Notes under the pieces: model-generated | What the model saw: only the letters and a program-made list of their open reading frames with translations | Database searches by the model: none | Told to the model about the DNA's origin: nothing | Shown: positions 42,227 through 51,066 of the stretch, one piece after another | Layout of the letters: each line of letters starts with the position of its first letter | How positions within the stretch are numbered: position 1 is the stretch's first letter | Origin: Promethearchaeota archaeon | GTDB lineage: Archaea > Asgardarchaeota > Lokiarchaeia > Sigyniarchaeales > SOKP01 | NCBI GenBank assembly: GCA_029838195.1 | Contig: JALGVJ010000016.1 | Span: forward strand, 1-64,000 | Length of the DNA stretch: 64,000 nt | Direction: 5' to 3' | Translations under genes and position numbers: made by a program

Positions 42227-43076
42227 TCTTTATTCTCTCTCGCATTTGTTCATATAATTGATGAAAATCGGGTTTCTCTAAATTAGTGATTTCTCCAATT
42301 ATTATCTTTCCTTCATAATGTGCAGTAAAACATTCACTCAAATCCCGGAAAACATGAGAAGAATATTCATCTTTACATTCCGTGCTATATTGGATGGTTT
42401 CATTCAATAAAAAATTTAAATATTCTCGTGTATTCGAAAATTCCTTTCTATTTGTAGGACACGGAGATATTAACTCAATGAAAGCAAGTCCTTTCTTTTG
42501 TAATCCTTTCTTAATGGATTTTATAGCTTGAATTGAATGAGCTGTTGTCCAGCGAGCCACATATACCGCTCCAGCAGCTTTAGCCAAAAAAGATAGATTA
42601 AAAGAATGTTCAATATTTTGATATGGTGTAGTTTTAGTAATATAACCCATGGGCGTTGTTGGACTTACTTGTCCTCCCGTCATGCCATAATTTTCATTAT
42701 TAATGCAAATTACCGTAATATCAATATTTCTTCGAACCGCTTGTAAAAAATGGTTTAATCCAATCGCCGCTAAATCTCCATCGCCAGTAAAAACAATGAC
42801 CGTTAAATTGGGATTCGAAACTTTGATGCCAGAAGCAAAAGCAATGGCACGGCCGTGAGTAGTATGAACTCCATATGCTTCAAGGTAAGCGGGTAATCTT
42901 GAAGAACATCCTATCCCAGAAACAAATACAAGATTGTCTTGCGAAATATTTAGATCATCTATCGCTCGAATGACGTAATTCATGACCTGTCCAATACCAC
43001 ACCCTGGACAGAACATGCTAGGCAATAAATCCTTCCGTAAATATTTTTCCCGTAAATATTCTGAAGATTTTATCAT
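42201..43076 (-). CDS. korB: 2-oxoacid:ferredoxin oxidoreductase beta subunit (TPP-binding)
   Basis: 291 residues. MFCPGCGIGQVMNYVIRAI opens the family. VFTGDGDLAAIGLNHFLQAV with NNENYGMTGGQVSPTTP forms the thiamine-diphosphate/Mg site (GDGD...N). The subunit carries TPP and, through its Cys residues including CPGC, one [4Fe-4S] cluster. It receives the 2-oxoacid and passes electrons to ferredoxin, giving succinyl-CoA if the substrate is 2-oxoglutarate. It lies 3 bp after korA. Confidence 0.94.
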   Translation of the reverse strand: MIKSSEYLREKYLRKDLLPSMFCPGCGIGQVMNYVIRAIDDLNISQDNLVFVSGIGCSSRLPAYLEAYGVHTTHGRAIAFASGIKVSNPNLTVIVFTGDGDLAAIGLNHFLQAVRRNIDITVICINNENYGMTGGQVSPTTPMGYITKTTPYQNIEHSFNLSFLAKAAGAVYVARWTTAHSIQAIKSIKKGLQKKGLAFIELISPCPTNRKEFSNTREYLNFLLNETIQYSTECKDEYSSHVFRDLSECFTAHYEGKIIIGEITNLEKPDFHQLYEQMRERIKNEFWEKRK

Positions 43077-43079
43077 GTT

Positions 43080-44252
43080 TCATCCCTTTTTAATTAATTT
43101 TAATATTTCTTTAGGCTTAGGTATAGCACCCCCGATTTTATGAAATCGGTCCACATCACAATGCCCTTGAGAATGTTCCAATACTTTATGATATATTTGT
43201 CCTAAATTCATTTCCACAACAATATATTTTCGTATTTCTAAAGAAAGATCTAAAATTCTTTCGTGAGGAAAAGGCCATATCGTAATCAATCTTAAATAAC
43301 CTGCCCTATATCCTTGTTTGCGAGCCAATTCAACCGCTTCTAATGCTGAACGAGATGCTATTCCACATGAGACGATAATAATATCTGCATCTTCCGTATA
43401 TTTTTCTTCGATGTCTATGATGTCTCGTCGATTATCAGAAATCTTTTCATAAAAACGCCGCACCAATTGCTCATGAACTTCACTATTATCCGTAGAGGGA
43501 TATGCTTTCCAATCATGAGTAAGGCCCGTTAAATACGTGTGATATTTCTGCCCAAAAGCATCCATTTCCGGAACTTTTGAAGGATGCGTGTATCCCGTCC
43601 GAAATGGATGATATTTTTTCTTTTCAATGGTCACGGGCACCCTTCTAATGATATCCACTTCCTCTTGATATGGAATCTTCAATTTTTCACGAGTATGGGC
43701 AAGAGCTGCATCAGAAAGAAAGATAACGGGTACTCGATATTTATCTGATAAATTAAATTCGCGAATGATCATCTCTAAGGATTCTTGAACCGTATTAGGA
43801 TAAATTGCGATGATATAATGATCACCATGGGTACCCCAACGTGCCATCATGAGATCTCCCTGAGCGGGTTTCGTTGGTTGACCCGTAGACGGACCCGAGC
43901 GCTGAACGTTAACAATCACGCAAGGAGTCTCCGTCATGCAAGCATACCCAATGTTTTCTTGCATCAAGGAAAAACCAGGTCCGGAGGTAGCAGTCATCGT
44001 TCGAAAATTATTCCAGCTTGCCCCGACAATTGCCGCAATCGAAGCAATTTCATCTTCCATCTGTAAACAATAACCATTTTTCAATAGCGGTAAAAACCTC
44101 GCCATTAATTCGAGGATTTCCGTTGCTGGTGTTATGGGATAACCCGCAAAAAATCTACAATTAGCTAAGAGAGCCCCATAAACGATGGCCTCATTACCAG
44201 AAGCAAATTGAATTTTTGGCTCCAAAATATCATCTACCGTAATTTCTTTCAT
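43080..44252 (-). CDS. korA: 2-oxoacid:ferredoxin oxidoreductase alpha subunit
   Basis: 390 residues. GNEAIVYGALLANCRFFAGYPITPATEI is the pyrimidine-binding domain opening (given here in part: FFAGYPITPATEILE). TATSGPGFSLMQENIGYACM and VQRSGPSTGQPTKPAQGDL are alpha-subunit signatures. HPSKVPEMDAFGQKYH then LTGLTHDWKAYPS places it with KorA/VorB-type subunits rather than PorA. The C-terminal transketolase-like domain follows. The start overlaps the korD stop by 4 bp. Confidence 0.94.
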   Translation of the reverse strand: MKEITVDDILEPKIQFASGNEAIVYGALLANCRFFAGYPITPATEILELMARFLPLLKNGYCLQMEDEIASIAAIVGASWNNFRTMTATSGPGFSLMQENIGYACMTETPCVIVNVQRSGPSTGQPTKPAQGDLMMARWGTHGDHYIIAIYPNTVQESLEMIIREFNLSDKYRVPVIFLSDAALAHTREKLKIPYQEEVDIIRRVPVTIEKKKYHPFRTGYTHPSKVPEMDAFGQKYHTYLTGLTHDWKAYPSTDNSEVHEQLVRRFYEKISDNRRDIIDIEEKYTEDADIIIVSCGIASRSALEAVELARKQGYRAGYLRLITIWPFPHERILDLSLEIRKYIVVEMNLGQIYHKVLEHSQGHCDVDRFHKIGGAIPKPKEILKLIKKG

Positions 44253-44524
44253 TCTTCTACCGCCTCCCTTTCTTCTCTAAGAATCACGCTAATTGCCATT
44301 TCCGGGCAAATCAATTCGCACTTTTTGCAGCACAAGCATTCTTCAATATTTTGAATGGCCGGCAAGGTATAACCTCTCTTATTTCGCTTAGCGGATTCAC
44401 TGAATATCTTTTTCGGGCAAATTTCAATGCAATATCCGCATCCTTTACAAAAATCCTCTTCAATTTTAATTAATAGGGCTTTATTCGTTTTATTCATCGT
44501 CGAAAAGATAAATTCTTTAGACAT
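44249..44524 (-). CDS. korD: 2-oxoacid:ferredoxin oxidoreductase delta (ferredoxin) subunit
   Basis: 91 residues with two [4Fe-4S] motifs: C26, C29, C32, C36 (CKGCGYCIEICP) and C63, C66, C69, C73 (with an extra C65). It is the ferredoxin-like electron exit of the complex. It is the first gene of korDABC, with the next gene overlapping by 4 bp. An AT box (TTATATATTAATA) about 55 bp upstream on minus near 44580 is a reasonable promoter candidate. The first nine residues (before MNKTNKALL) may not be translated. Confidence 0.92.
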   Translation of the reverse strand: MSKEFIFSTMNKTNKALLIKIEEDFCKGCGYCIEICPKKIFSESAKRNKRGYTLPAIQNIEECLCCKKCELICPEMAISVILREEREAVEE

Positions 44525-44965
44525 TTTAAAAAAATTTCAAGATTTCTTACTTTAATATTATCATTCATTAGTAAATATTATTAATATATAAGAAATGTTC
44601 AAAAACATTATGATTAAACACTAAAAATTTTAACAATGTTCAAAAATATAACGTGGCGCTAAGAATTATTACATTTCCCAGAATATAAAGTTAATTTTTA
44701 TATTAATATACTTGATATAATAGATTTTCATGGAAATTGTTCATTCATAATGGATTTCAAAAGGCAATAAATTTTCCTATTCTAAATAATTTAGTTCAAA
44801 ATAAAAAATATGAATGTATGAATGGAAGGTCCATGAGGAAGTGATTCATATTAACTCAGCAATGAATGCGTTAAAAAGGGCTATATCATGGGAAAAAAGA
44901 ATTCATGATTTCTCTTTTATCCTGGTATAAGCCGTAAATCTTTTCTTAAATTTGAGGAAATCACG
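44525..44965. other. Intergenic region with a possible 38-codon ORF
   Basis: About 440 bp upstream of korD and downstream of the hydrolase gene. ATGTTCAAAAA-like words recur near 44595 and 44636. A plus-strand frame at 44814-44930 reads like protein (MYEWKVHEEVIHINSAMNAL and onward, 38 residues) but has no ribosome site or known family. I do not call it as a gene. Confidence 0.35.
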
Positions 44966-45820
44966 CTAATTAGAGAAAAATTCTTTAATTCGGGCGATTA
45001 TCACTTCGGGAGCATCATGCATTGCCCAATGAGAGCTCTTTTCTATTTTTTCAATTCTTAAATCCTTGACCCAATCTGCTAACCCTTCTAAAACTACCGG
45101 TTTGACAAAATTATCTTTCATTCCATGGATGACAAGAGTAGGCACCTCAATAATTCCTGAATAGGGATCAATATTGCGGTTAGCTCTATAATAATTTACT
45201 CCGCATAATATCGAATTCGGAATGGACCATGATTCTAAGTATTTTTTCTTATCTTCTTCCGTAAATGCATTTTTTTTCCTTGCAGTTCCAAATACTGCTG
45301 CTTTCAGCCCCATCATGTCGTTTTTCAAGAGACTTTGTTCTCCTCCCGGTTGTATTAATTGAAAAATGTATCCTGAAGCCCTTCTCTGAACTTCATTCGT
45401 TGCAATTTTATGTCCAAAAATTTTGGGATGAGGTGCATTTATTATCACGAGTTTCTTCATTAATTCCGGATATTTAAATGCAAAAGACCATCCGATGACG
45501 CCACCCCAATCATGTCCTACTAAATAAAAATGATTGAAACCTAATTTTTCTGCTAAAATTTTAATATCTTCAACGAGGTGTTCTAATTTATAATGTTCAA
45601 CGCCTTCTGGCTTGTCACTTAAATTAATACCCCGCGTATCCGGAACAATTAATCGGAAATGCTCTTTTAATCCAATTATCACGTTTTTCCAGCCATACCA
45701 AAAATCCGGAAAGCCGTGCAATAAAATAATGGGGTCTCCTTTTCCAGCGAGAATTACATGCAATTTTACTCCATCATGACATGTAATATATTTTTCTTCT
45801 AAGTCTTTTAACCCTTCCAT
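44966..45820 (-). CDS. Alpha/beta hydrolase, epoxide-hydrolase-like
   Basis: 284 residues. The oxyanion HGxP motif is LLHGFPDFWYGW. The nucleophile is Asp in GHDWGGVIGW, which places it with epoxide hydrolases/haloalkane dehalogenases rather than Ser esterases. The acid residue lies near MKDNFVK and the catalytic His in SSHWAMHDAPE. The cap region contains Tyr residues typical of epoxide hydrolases. The physiological substrate is unknown. It is the last of several minus-strand genes (MBL, Cys-rich protein) separated by small gaps of about 57 bp, so co-transcription is possible. Confidence 0.9.
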   Translation of the reverse strand: MEGLKDLEEKYITCHDGVKLHVILAGKGDPIILLHGFPDFWYGWKNVIIGLKEHFRLIVPDTRGINLSDKPEGVEHYKLEHLVEDIKILAEKLGFNHFYLVGHDWGGVIGWSFAFKYPELMKKLVIINAPHPKIFGHKIATNEVQRRASGYIFQLIQPGGEQSLLKNDMMGLKAAVFGTARKKNAFTEEDKKKYLESWSIPNSILCGVNYYRANRNIDPYSGIIEVPTLVIHGMKDNFVKPVVLEGLADWVKDLRIEKIEKSSHWAMHDAPEVIIARIKEFFSN

Positions 45821-45876
45821 TTAATTAAACCTATCATTTAAATATATTAATAAAAGAAATTATTAAGAAAATCTCT

Positions 45877-46806
45877 TTAAAACACGTCCAAATCATTCGC
45901 GCATACAACCTCTCCATTAAAATAATTTTTAACCGTACGCTCTATATATTCTGGTGAAGAAATTGTAGGCACGATATGAGTTAATACAAGTTTTTTTGGT
46001 TTTATTTCATTTAAAATGTCAATTAATTGTGGAATTGTTGTGTGAGAGTTAATAATAAAATCTGCCGTTGAATCGTTTCCCAAGAGGAATTGATTAGATA
46101 TAGCAAATCTAATAACATCATCCAATATTACTTCATGAACTAAAACATCGACGGGTTTCAATTTAGCTAATTGTATTAGATTTTCATTTTTAGTAGTGTC
46201 ACCAGATAACAAGATAGATTTCTCTGGTGTATCAAAGCGAAAACTAAAGCATGGCATTGTCGGTATGTGCGATGTTAAAGCACAGGTAATTTTAATTCCT
46301 CCAATCTCCCATGAAAATCCTTTTTCAATCTCATGAACCTCCGTTTCCAATCCCTCAATATTTATTCCCGCGGTCATGCGATCTTCTATATCATTTTGAT
46401 TAAAAATCTTAATTGCATTAATTACTTCCTTGGTACCTACGGGACCCCATATTTTCCATGATTTTGTACGACGAGTGAAAATCGAATCCATCCATATTGT
46501 AGGCCATGCATTGATATGATCTTGGTGGAGATGGGTAAAAATCAATCCTTCTATTTGATTGAAATTTATACCTGCTTCTATAATTCTCATGGAAGCCCAT
46601 CGTCCGCAATCTACAAGAATGCAAGTCCTTTTATATAATATTGCATTTGAGGGGCCCGCACGGGCGACATCTGGTACGGGTGCCCCGGTTCCCAATGTTA
46701 TTATTTTTAATTCTTTTTCACGTCTAATAGGCATTCTTATGGGATTTCTCCCGGGCTCTTGAACACTTTCCAATTTATTTATTATCATATCTCTATATTC
46801 TGACAT
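45877..46806 (-). CDS. Metallo-beta-lactamase-fold hydrolase (RNase Z / arylsulfatase-like)
   Basis: 309 residues. The metal motif is THLHQDHINAW (HxHxDH), preceded by LGTGAPVPDVARAGPSNAIL and ILVDCGRW, as in the RNase Z/AtsA superfamily. A further His lies in ALTSHIPTMPC, Asp in LLSGDTTKNEN and a final His in VLTHIVPT. It lacks an identifiable tRNA-binding exosite, so a small-molecule or cyclic ester substrate is more likely than tRNA. It begins 16 bp after the Cys-rich HTH/ferredoxin gene upstream, so these two are an operon. Confidence 0.85.
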   Translation of the reverse strand: MSEYRDMIINKLESVQEPGRNPIRMPIRREKELKIITLGTGAPVPDVARAGPSNAILYKRTCILVDCGRWASMRIIEAGINFNQIEGLIFTHLHQDHINAWPTIWMDSIFTRRTKSWKIWGPVGTKEVINAIKIFNQNDIEDRMTAGINIEGLETEVHEIEKGFSWEIGGIKITCALTSHIPTMPCFSFRFDTPEKSILLSGDTTKNENLIQLAKLKPVDVLVHEVILDDVIRFAISNQFLLGNDSTADFIINSHTTIPQLIDILNEIKPKKLVLTHIVPTISSPEYIERTVKNYFNGEVVCANDLDVF

Positions 46807-46821
46807 TTTTCCTCCTCTTTT

Positions 46822-47934
46822 TTAAATAGACCTGTTCTCTTGATATATTTTTTCCATTAGTTGTAAATGATTATCAATAATTTTTGTTCGCTCCCATCGA
46901 TGTAATTTAATTGCGCCGTTAGGACATCCGACCGCACAAACGCCACATCCGAAACATTTATTTGAATCTATGAGGATTTTTTCATTTTCAACGGAAATAG
47001 CGCCGAAGGGGCATCTTTTCAGGCAAGTTTTACATCTCTTACAAGCATTCTGGTCTACTTTCGCAATGAAATTGGATTTAGCAACACAATTTTCATTTTT
47101 ATCTTCAAAACGAGTCATCCCTCTTAATAAGGCGCAACAACAAGCACAGCAGGAGCAAATTACAAAATGATTAGGATCTTTTACGTTTTCAGTTGTAAAT
47201 ACTAATCCCATTTTTGCATATTTGTTAACTAACTCATGAGCTTCCTGAGTAGTTATTTTTCTTCCTTCTCCCCGCTTAATGAAATATTTACCAAATAATC
47301 CTACTTGGAAGCACGTCTCCTCAATAGGAAATTTACCTTTACATTCTCTAATGCCTAACATTTCCGTGCGATTTCTACAGGGGCAATCTGTAACCACAAT
47401 AGGACCTGTACAATTGTCTAATACACCATGTATTTCTTCAAGATTCAGGAATTGAGACTGATGCGCAATAGCTGTATTAACGGGAACTATTCTTGTCATT
47501 GAAGTTCCAGCATCTGATGATTCATAGCGTTTATAAAATTTTTCCTTAATAAAGAATTGCTGATATAATTCAGCTCCTTTCTTTCCTAATCTTTTTAATG
47601 CTTTCGAATACTTGAAACCAATGTTTAAAAGATGTGCCATTGCGAGGAAAAAGGAATATCCTCCAATATCTTGAATGATGCCCTGGTCTGCCATGGCGTT
47701 CAAAATTGCCTTCGTCTCTTTTACGCTCTTACCAATTCTCTTTGCAATGGTTCCCGCAGATAAAGGTTTGATTTCCAAATGTTGAGCAATTTTAGCCTCT
47801 TCCGGAGTAAAAAGCAGCTTAATGTATTCACGAAAAGCGTTTGATACATTTCCATCTACTAAAGGAATATCAGAAGGATATTCTCTCATTTTTTGTAATA
47901 TAATCTCGTACGGATCCTCTTTCTTAAGTGCCAT
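46822..47934 (-). CDS. HTH plus Cys-cluster plus 2[4Fe-4S] protein
   Basis: 370 residues from ATG 47934 (a TTG two codons earlier is possible; residue numbers here count from it). Residues about 42-95 look like a winged helix (TPEEAKIAQHLEIKPLSAG, IAKRIGKSVKETKAILNAM). A middle region has CPCRNR near 186-190, then C200 and C210. A dense cluster follows at 262-269, CSCCACCC (six Cys in eight). C300, C303, C306, C310 (CKRCKTCLKRCP) and C329, C332, C335, C339 (CFGCGVCAVGCP) form two ferredoxin motifs. It may be a redox- or Fe-S-sensing regulator or electron carrier. It precedes the MBL gene in an operon. Confidence 0.8.
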   Translation of the reverse strand: MALKKEDPYEIILQKMREYPSDIPLVDGNVSNAFREYIKLLFTPEEAKIAQHLEIKPLSAGTIAKRIGKSVKETKAILNAMADQGIIQDIGGYSFFLAMAHLLNIGFKYSKALKRLGKKGAELYQQFFIKEKFYKRYESSDAGTSMTRIVPVNTAIAHQSQFLNLEEIHGVLDNCTGPIVVTDCPCRNRTEMLGIRECKGKFPIEETCFQVGLFGKYFIKRGEGRKITTQEAHELVNKYAKMGLVFTTENVKDPNHFVICSCCACCCALLRGMTRFEDKNENCVAKSNFIAKVDQNACKRCKTCLKRCPFGAISVENEKILIDSNKCFGCGVCAVGCPNGAIKLHRWERTKIIDNHLQLMEKIYQENRSI

Positions 47935-48269
47935 TTTCAACTTATACTTAAAATCAATTTCAATTTACTTAATTAATTAGTTTTCCCCATTTTTCTATTA
48001 AAGATTTAGTTGATTGGGGCTAAAAGGTTCATTCATGCTATATCAAAATATTGAGAATTGTACCTTTTGCTTTACTTAATATTTGTTTAATATTTGTTCG
48101 TGTTAAAAAAATCACCTTAACGAGAAGAAATTTTCTTTATTATTAAAACTTATCAATGGTGTAAAGCTTAAGCATTACCATTAAACACCTTAACCTTGAA
48201 GGAAGTGAGCCGATTGTTAATGCGATAACTTTTTTCGAAAAAAGAAAAGAAAAAGGTATAAATCTTATT
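47935..48269. other. Intergenic region
   Basis: About 330 bp between the MBL gene downstream and the Cys-rich protein gene. It should contain the latter's promoter. No coding frame or structured RNA recognised. Confidence 0.45.
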
Positions 48270-49553
48270 TTATGATTTAAGTTCCTCAATTTTCATTTTT
48301 AACTCTTCAATTCCGTTATAATAACTATTTCTTGCGATAAATGAAATCTCCTCTCGAGCTTTCTCCTTTAAGATCTTAGCCTTTATTTCATAAGCTTCAA
48401 GTAGTAAGTTCTTTTGGACTAACTCTTTTCCTTTAATGAGCACATCAAGCATGTGAAGAGCTAATTGAAGCTTGCCTCTCTTATAAAGTTCCTTCCCATG
48501 TTCGAGAAATTTTTCCGGAAGACTAACATGAAGATATTCTTTGGCAATTTCTTCTGAGCGTGCTGGAAAAAGATCAGTTGGATTACCCGTGTTATACCAG
48601 CCATGATAAAGTCGATAAGCCGCATGGATTCCAAATCGATAACAGCCATACGTATCTCTCAAAAATTCATGGTTTTTAAATTTCGCGGGATAAATATCCA
48701 TCATTTCATGATAAATCTGCTCGAACCACTTTCCCTCATTTAATCTTTTTACGACCTCATCATGGATAAAGTGCATGGCTTCTGCTCGAATGGACAGAGC
48801 TTCCTTAACATTTTTTTTTCCCTCGATGAGTTTTCCGTGACCCGGAACAATAAATTCCGCATCTTTTTCTAACATTTTCTCCATCGCAATAGCCCAATCA
48901 TAGGGATATCTTTGAACTTTATTTGGATTTCCTATATTTGGAAATGAGGGGTTCATGACTAAATCTCCGGCGAAGATAGTTTTTTTATCCGGTACCCATA
49001 CCCATAGAGAATCGTCCGTTTCGCCTTTATCATGAAATACTTCAAAAGTCGTATTTCCTAAAGTAAATTCATGATGAGCATCATTTCCTTTAAGCACGAT
49101 GGTAGGATTCAAGGTTTCTCGAGCTGAAACGGGATTTTTCTGAGTTTTTAACCCAATAGAAGAGAATTGCTGGCTATTAAGCCAGACGTGATATTTTTCT
49201 AATCTCCGATATTTTTCAAATCGACGCAAGATATTTTCATGTGCTATGACATCTGGCCTGTCCCAGCCTTTCTCTTCCGCTTCTTTTATAATTGAAACAT
49301 ATCCAAAACAATGATCAAAATGCCCGTGAGAATAAATGATGTATTTCACGGGTTTGGTTGAAAATTTTCGCAAGGCTGTAAAAATACGTTTATGATACTG
49401 GCGGGGAGCAACATCTACTAGTACCAATCCGTCATTCGTCTCTACGGCGCCTACATTTCCAAATGCACCAATGATGTAGCATTTTCCATCAGCAAAAGAC
49501 TTGGGAGGAAATAGTCCAAAAAAATCATTCATATCTTTAGTGGTAATATCCAT
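48270..49553 (-). CDS. MBL-fold hydrolase, alkyl-sulfatase-like
   Basis: 427 residues. The metal motif is YSHGHFDHCFGY (HxHxDH), with VIAHENILRRFEKYRR, then FHDKGETDDSLWVWVPDKKT (third His), IFAGDLVMN (Asp) and VPGHGKLIEG (last His). The C-terminal 150 residues are helical, with YRLYHGWYNTGNPTDLFPA in the manner of the Bds1/alkyl-sulfatase dimerisation region, but the family's SCP2 tail is missing. It probably hydrolyses an alkyl sulfate or similar ester. Monocistronic on minus. Confidence 0.87.
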   Translation of the reverse strand: MDITTKDMNDFFGLFPPKSFADGKCYIIGAFGNVGAVETNDGLVLVDVAPRQYHKRIFTALRKFSTKPVKYIIYSHGHFDHCFGYVSIIKEAEEKGWDRPDVIAHENILRRFEKYRRLEKYHVWLNSQQFSSIGLKTQKNPVSARETLNPTIVLKGNDAHHEFTLGNTTFEVFHDKGETDDSLWVWVPDKKTIFAGDLVMNPSFPNIGNPNKVQRYPYDWAIAMEKMLEKDAEFIVPGHGKLIEGKKNVKEALSIRAEAMHFIHDEVVKRLNEGKWFEQIYHEMMDIYPAKFKNHEFLRDTYGCYRFGIHAAYRLYHGWYNTGNPTDLFPARSEEIAKEYLHVSLPEKFLEHGKELYKRGKLQLALHMLDVLIKGKELVQKNLLLEAYEIKAKILKEKAREEISFIARNSYYNGIEELKMKIEELKS

Positions 49554-49884
49554 TATTATTTTCTCACATGTTATTTCAAAATAATTTTATAATTCATGTA
49601 ATATAATTTAGTGTTGAAATTTTTTTATTTTTATTCTTTTTAAAAAAGAAGATGCTAATAAATTTTCATGACATTTCTCTACTACTGACCGTGAAATGTC
49701 TCTTGAAGAATATGATCTCTCTGATTTTCAATGTTTTATTTTTACGGGAGGTTTTTTTTCATGTGAGGATTCTATGAAAACATCACCTCATGGAGAATAA
49801 TTTTTAAACTAGAAGAATCTAAGAACTAATAAAATAACGATATTATCTTAAATCCAGTCCTGAAAAATTTATAGGAAAAATTTA
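49554..49884. other. Intergenic region with a possible 34-codon ORF
   Basis: About 330 bp. A plus-strand frame at 49696-49800 (MSLEEYDLSDFQCFIFTGG and onward) reads like protein but has no Shine-Dalgarno or family match. No other feature. Confidence 0.3.
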
Positions 49885-50583
49885 TTATTCTTTTTGTTCC
49901 AATAAGATTTTCACGCATTTTTCTTTAACATCAAGGTTCAAGATTTCAGCATGAATGTTTTTTTGAAATACCCATGATAACCCTCTCTCCAAAATCCCTG
50001 TTATAATATAATAATGATATTGAAAATCTTCTGATACTTCAAGCATCTCCAAATTTTTAAAAATAAAGACCCCCTTATTCTTATCAGGCTCTATTTTTTC
50101 TTCAATGGTCACATTCTCGTTTATGATAAGATCCAAATACGGATAGAGCTTAGGAAAGTAAGTTAGAAAATCATTAAAACTTTTAATTTCTGCTCTTAGT
50201 GACTTTGGATATTGATTTATCAACTCCCTCCTCATGCCATCTGCAATTATATGCCCTAATTTCTTAAATTCTTCAAGATTGGTGAATTTATTTTTCAAAC
50301 CTCTCAAAATACCGTTATAATATTTCGACATGAATCTCAAGGGCAGAACAATTCGGTCAGAACAATAATATAATTTATATAATCCGACTTCTCTCGCAAA
50401 AACTTTTCCTTCATCTTGGAGCATTTTTATGTATTTATATACCGTGACTCGGGACGTGGAAACGCCTTCTGCGATGTCCTTAATTGTTTGGCCAAACGGA
50501 TTTTCTCGCAAGTAATTATGAATCTCATCCGCCCAATTAATTCCTTTTCGAAATTTTCTCTTAGTTTTTTTATTTATGATCAT
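49885..50583 (-). CDS. Winged-helix transcriptional regulator
   Basis: 232 residues from ATG 50583; a TTG at 50598 is possible. Residues about 15-65 form an HTH: WADEIHNYLRENPFGQTIKD then STSRVTVYKYIKMLQDEGKV, a recognition helix and wing. The remaining 165 residues are an unrecognised effector domain with alternating helices and a final mixed sheet (FIFKNLEMLEVSEDFQYHYY). It is divergent from the ornithine aminotransferase gene across a 480-bp gap and is a candidate regulator of it or of the MBL gene downstream. That link is only positional. Confidence 0.75.
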   Translation of the reverse strand: MIINKKTKRKFRKGINWADEIHNYLRENPFGQTIKDIAEGVSTSRVTVYKYIKMLQDEGKVFAREVGLYKLYYCSDRIVLPLRFMSKYYNGILRGLKNKFTNLEEFKKLGHIIADGMRRELINQYPKSLRAEIKSFNDFLTYFPKLYPYLDLIINENVTIEEKIEPDKNKGVFIFKNLEMLEVSEDFQYHYYIITGILERGLSWVFQKNIHAEILNLDVKEKCVKILLEQKE

Positions 50584-51066
50584 TAACTTTACACTCAAGT
50601 AAAGTATTTGAATATTTTAGTTATTAAAATTAATAATGGTTTTTCAGTTTTATTCCATGCCATCATATTTTTTGTTTACTCCAATGATCATTAACCGTAC
50701 ATGATTTAGGGAAAAAGAAAAGATCCTCAATTATATTTAACAAGAGTAAAAATCTCGAAACAGGATTAAAGGGAATCAACAATTAATGATTCTCGGAAAA
50801 TTTCAAACTAATTCTTAAAGGTGCTATTAGTGTAGAAAATTCTGCATTATTAAAACAAAGCAAATGGAAAATAACAACATTGATATAATTAATATTTCAT
50901 TTAAAGATTCATCCAATAAAAAGAAAAGAAGTTGAATAATTCATGTGAAATTCTAGCAAAAATTTAATGGTTCAAATGTTTTCACGAAAAATAAAAATTT
51001 CCTAACTCCTTAATAGTATTCGATTCTTTTTCTAATTAATATCTCTTTAATTGGTTAAAAGATCCC
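50584..51066. other. Divergent intergenic region
   Basis: About 480 bp between the wHTH regulator (minus) and ornithine aminotransferase (plus), carrying both promoters. No ORF, RNA or clear palindromic operator seen. Confidence 0.45.

Noticed and set aside
44595-44650. Repeated ATGTTCAAAAA words upstream of korD.
   Set aside because: Only two copies without regular spacing; expected by chance in such AT-rich DNA.
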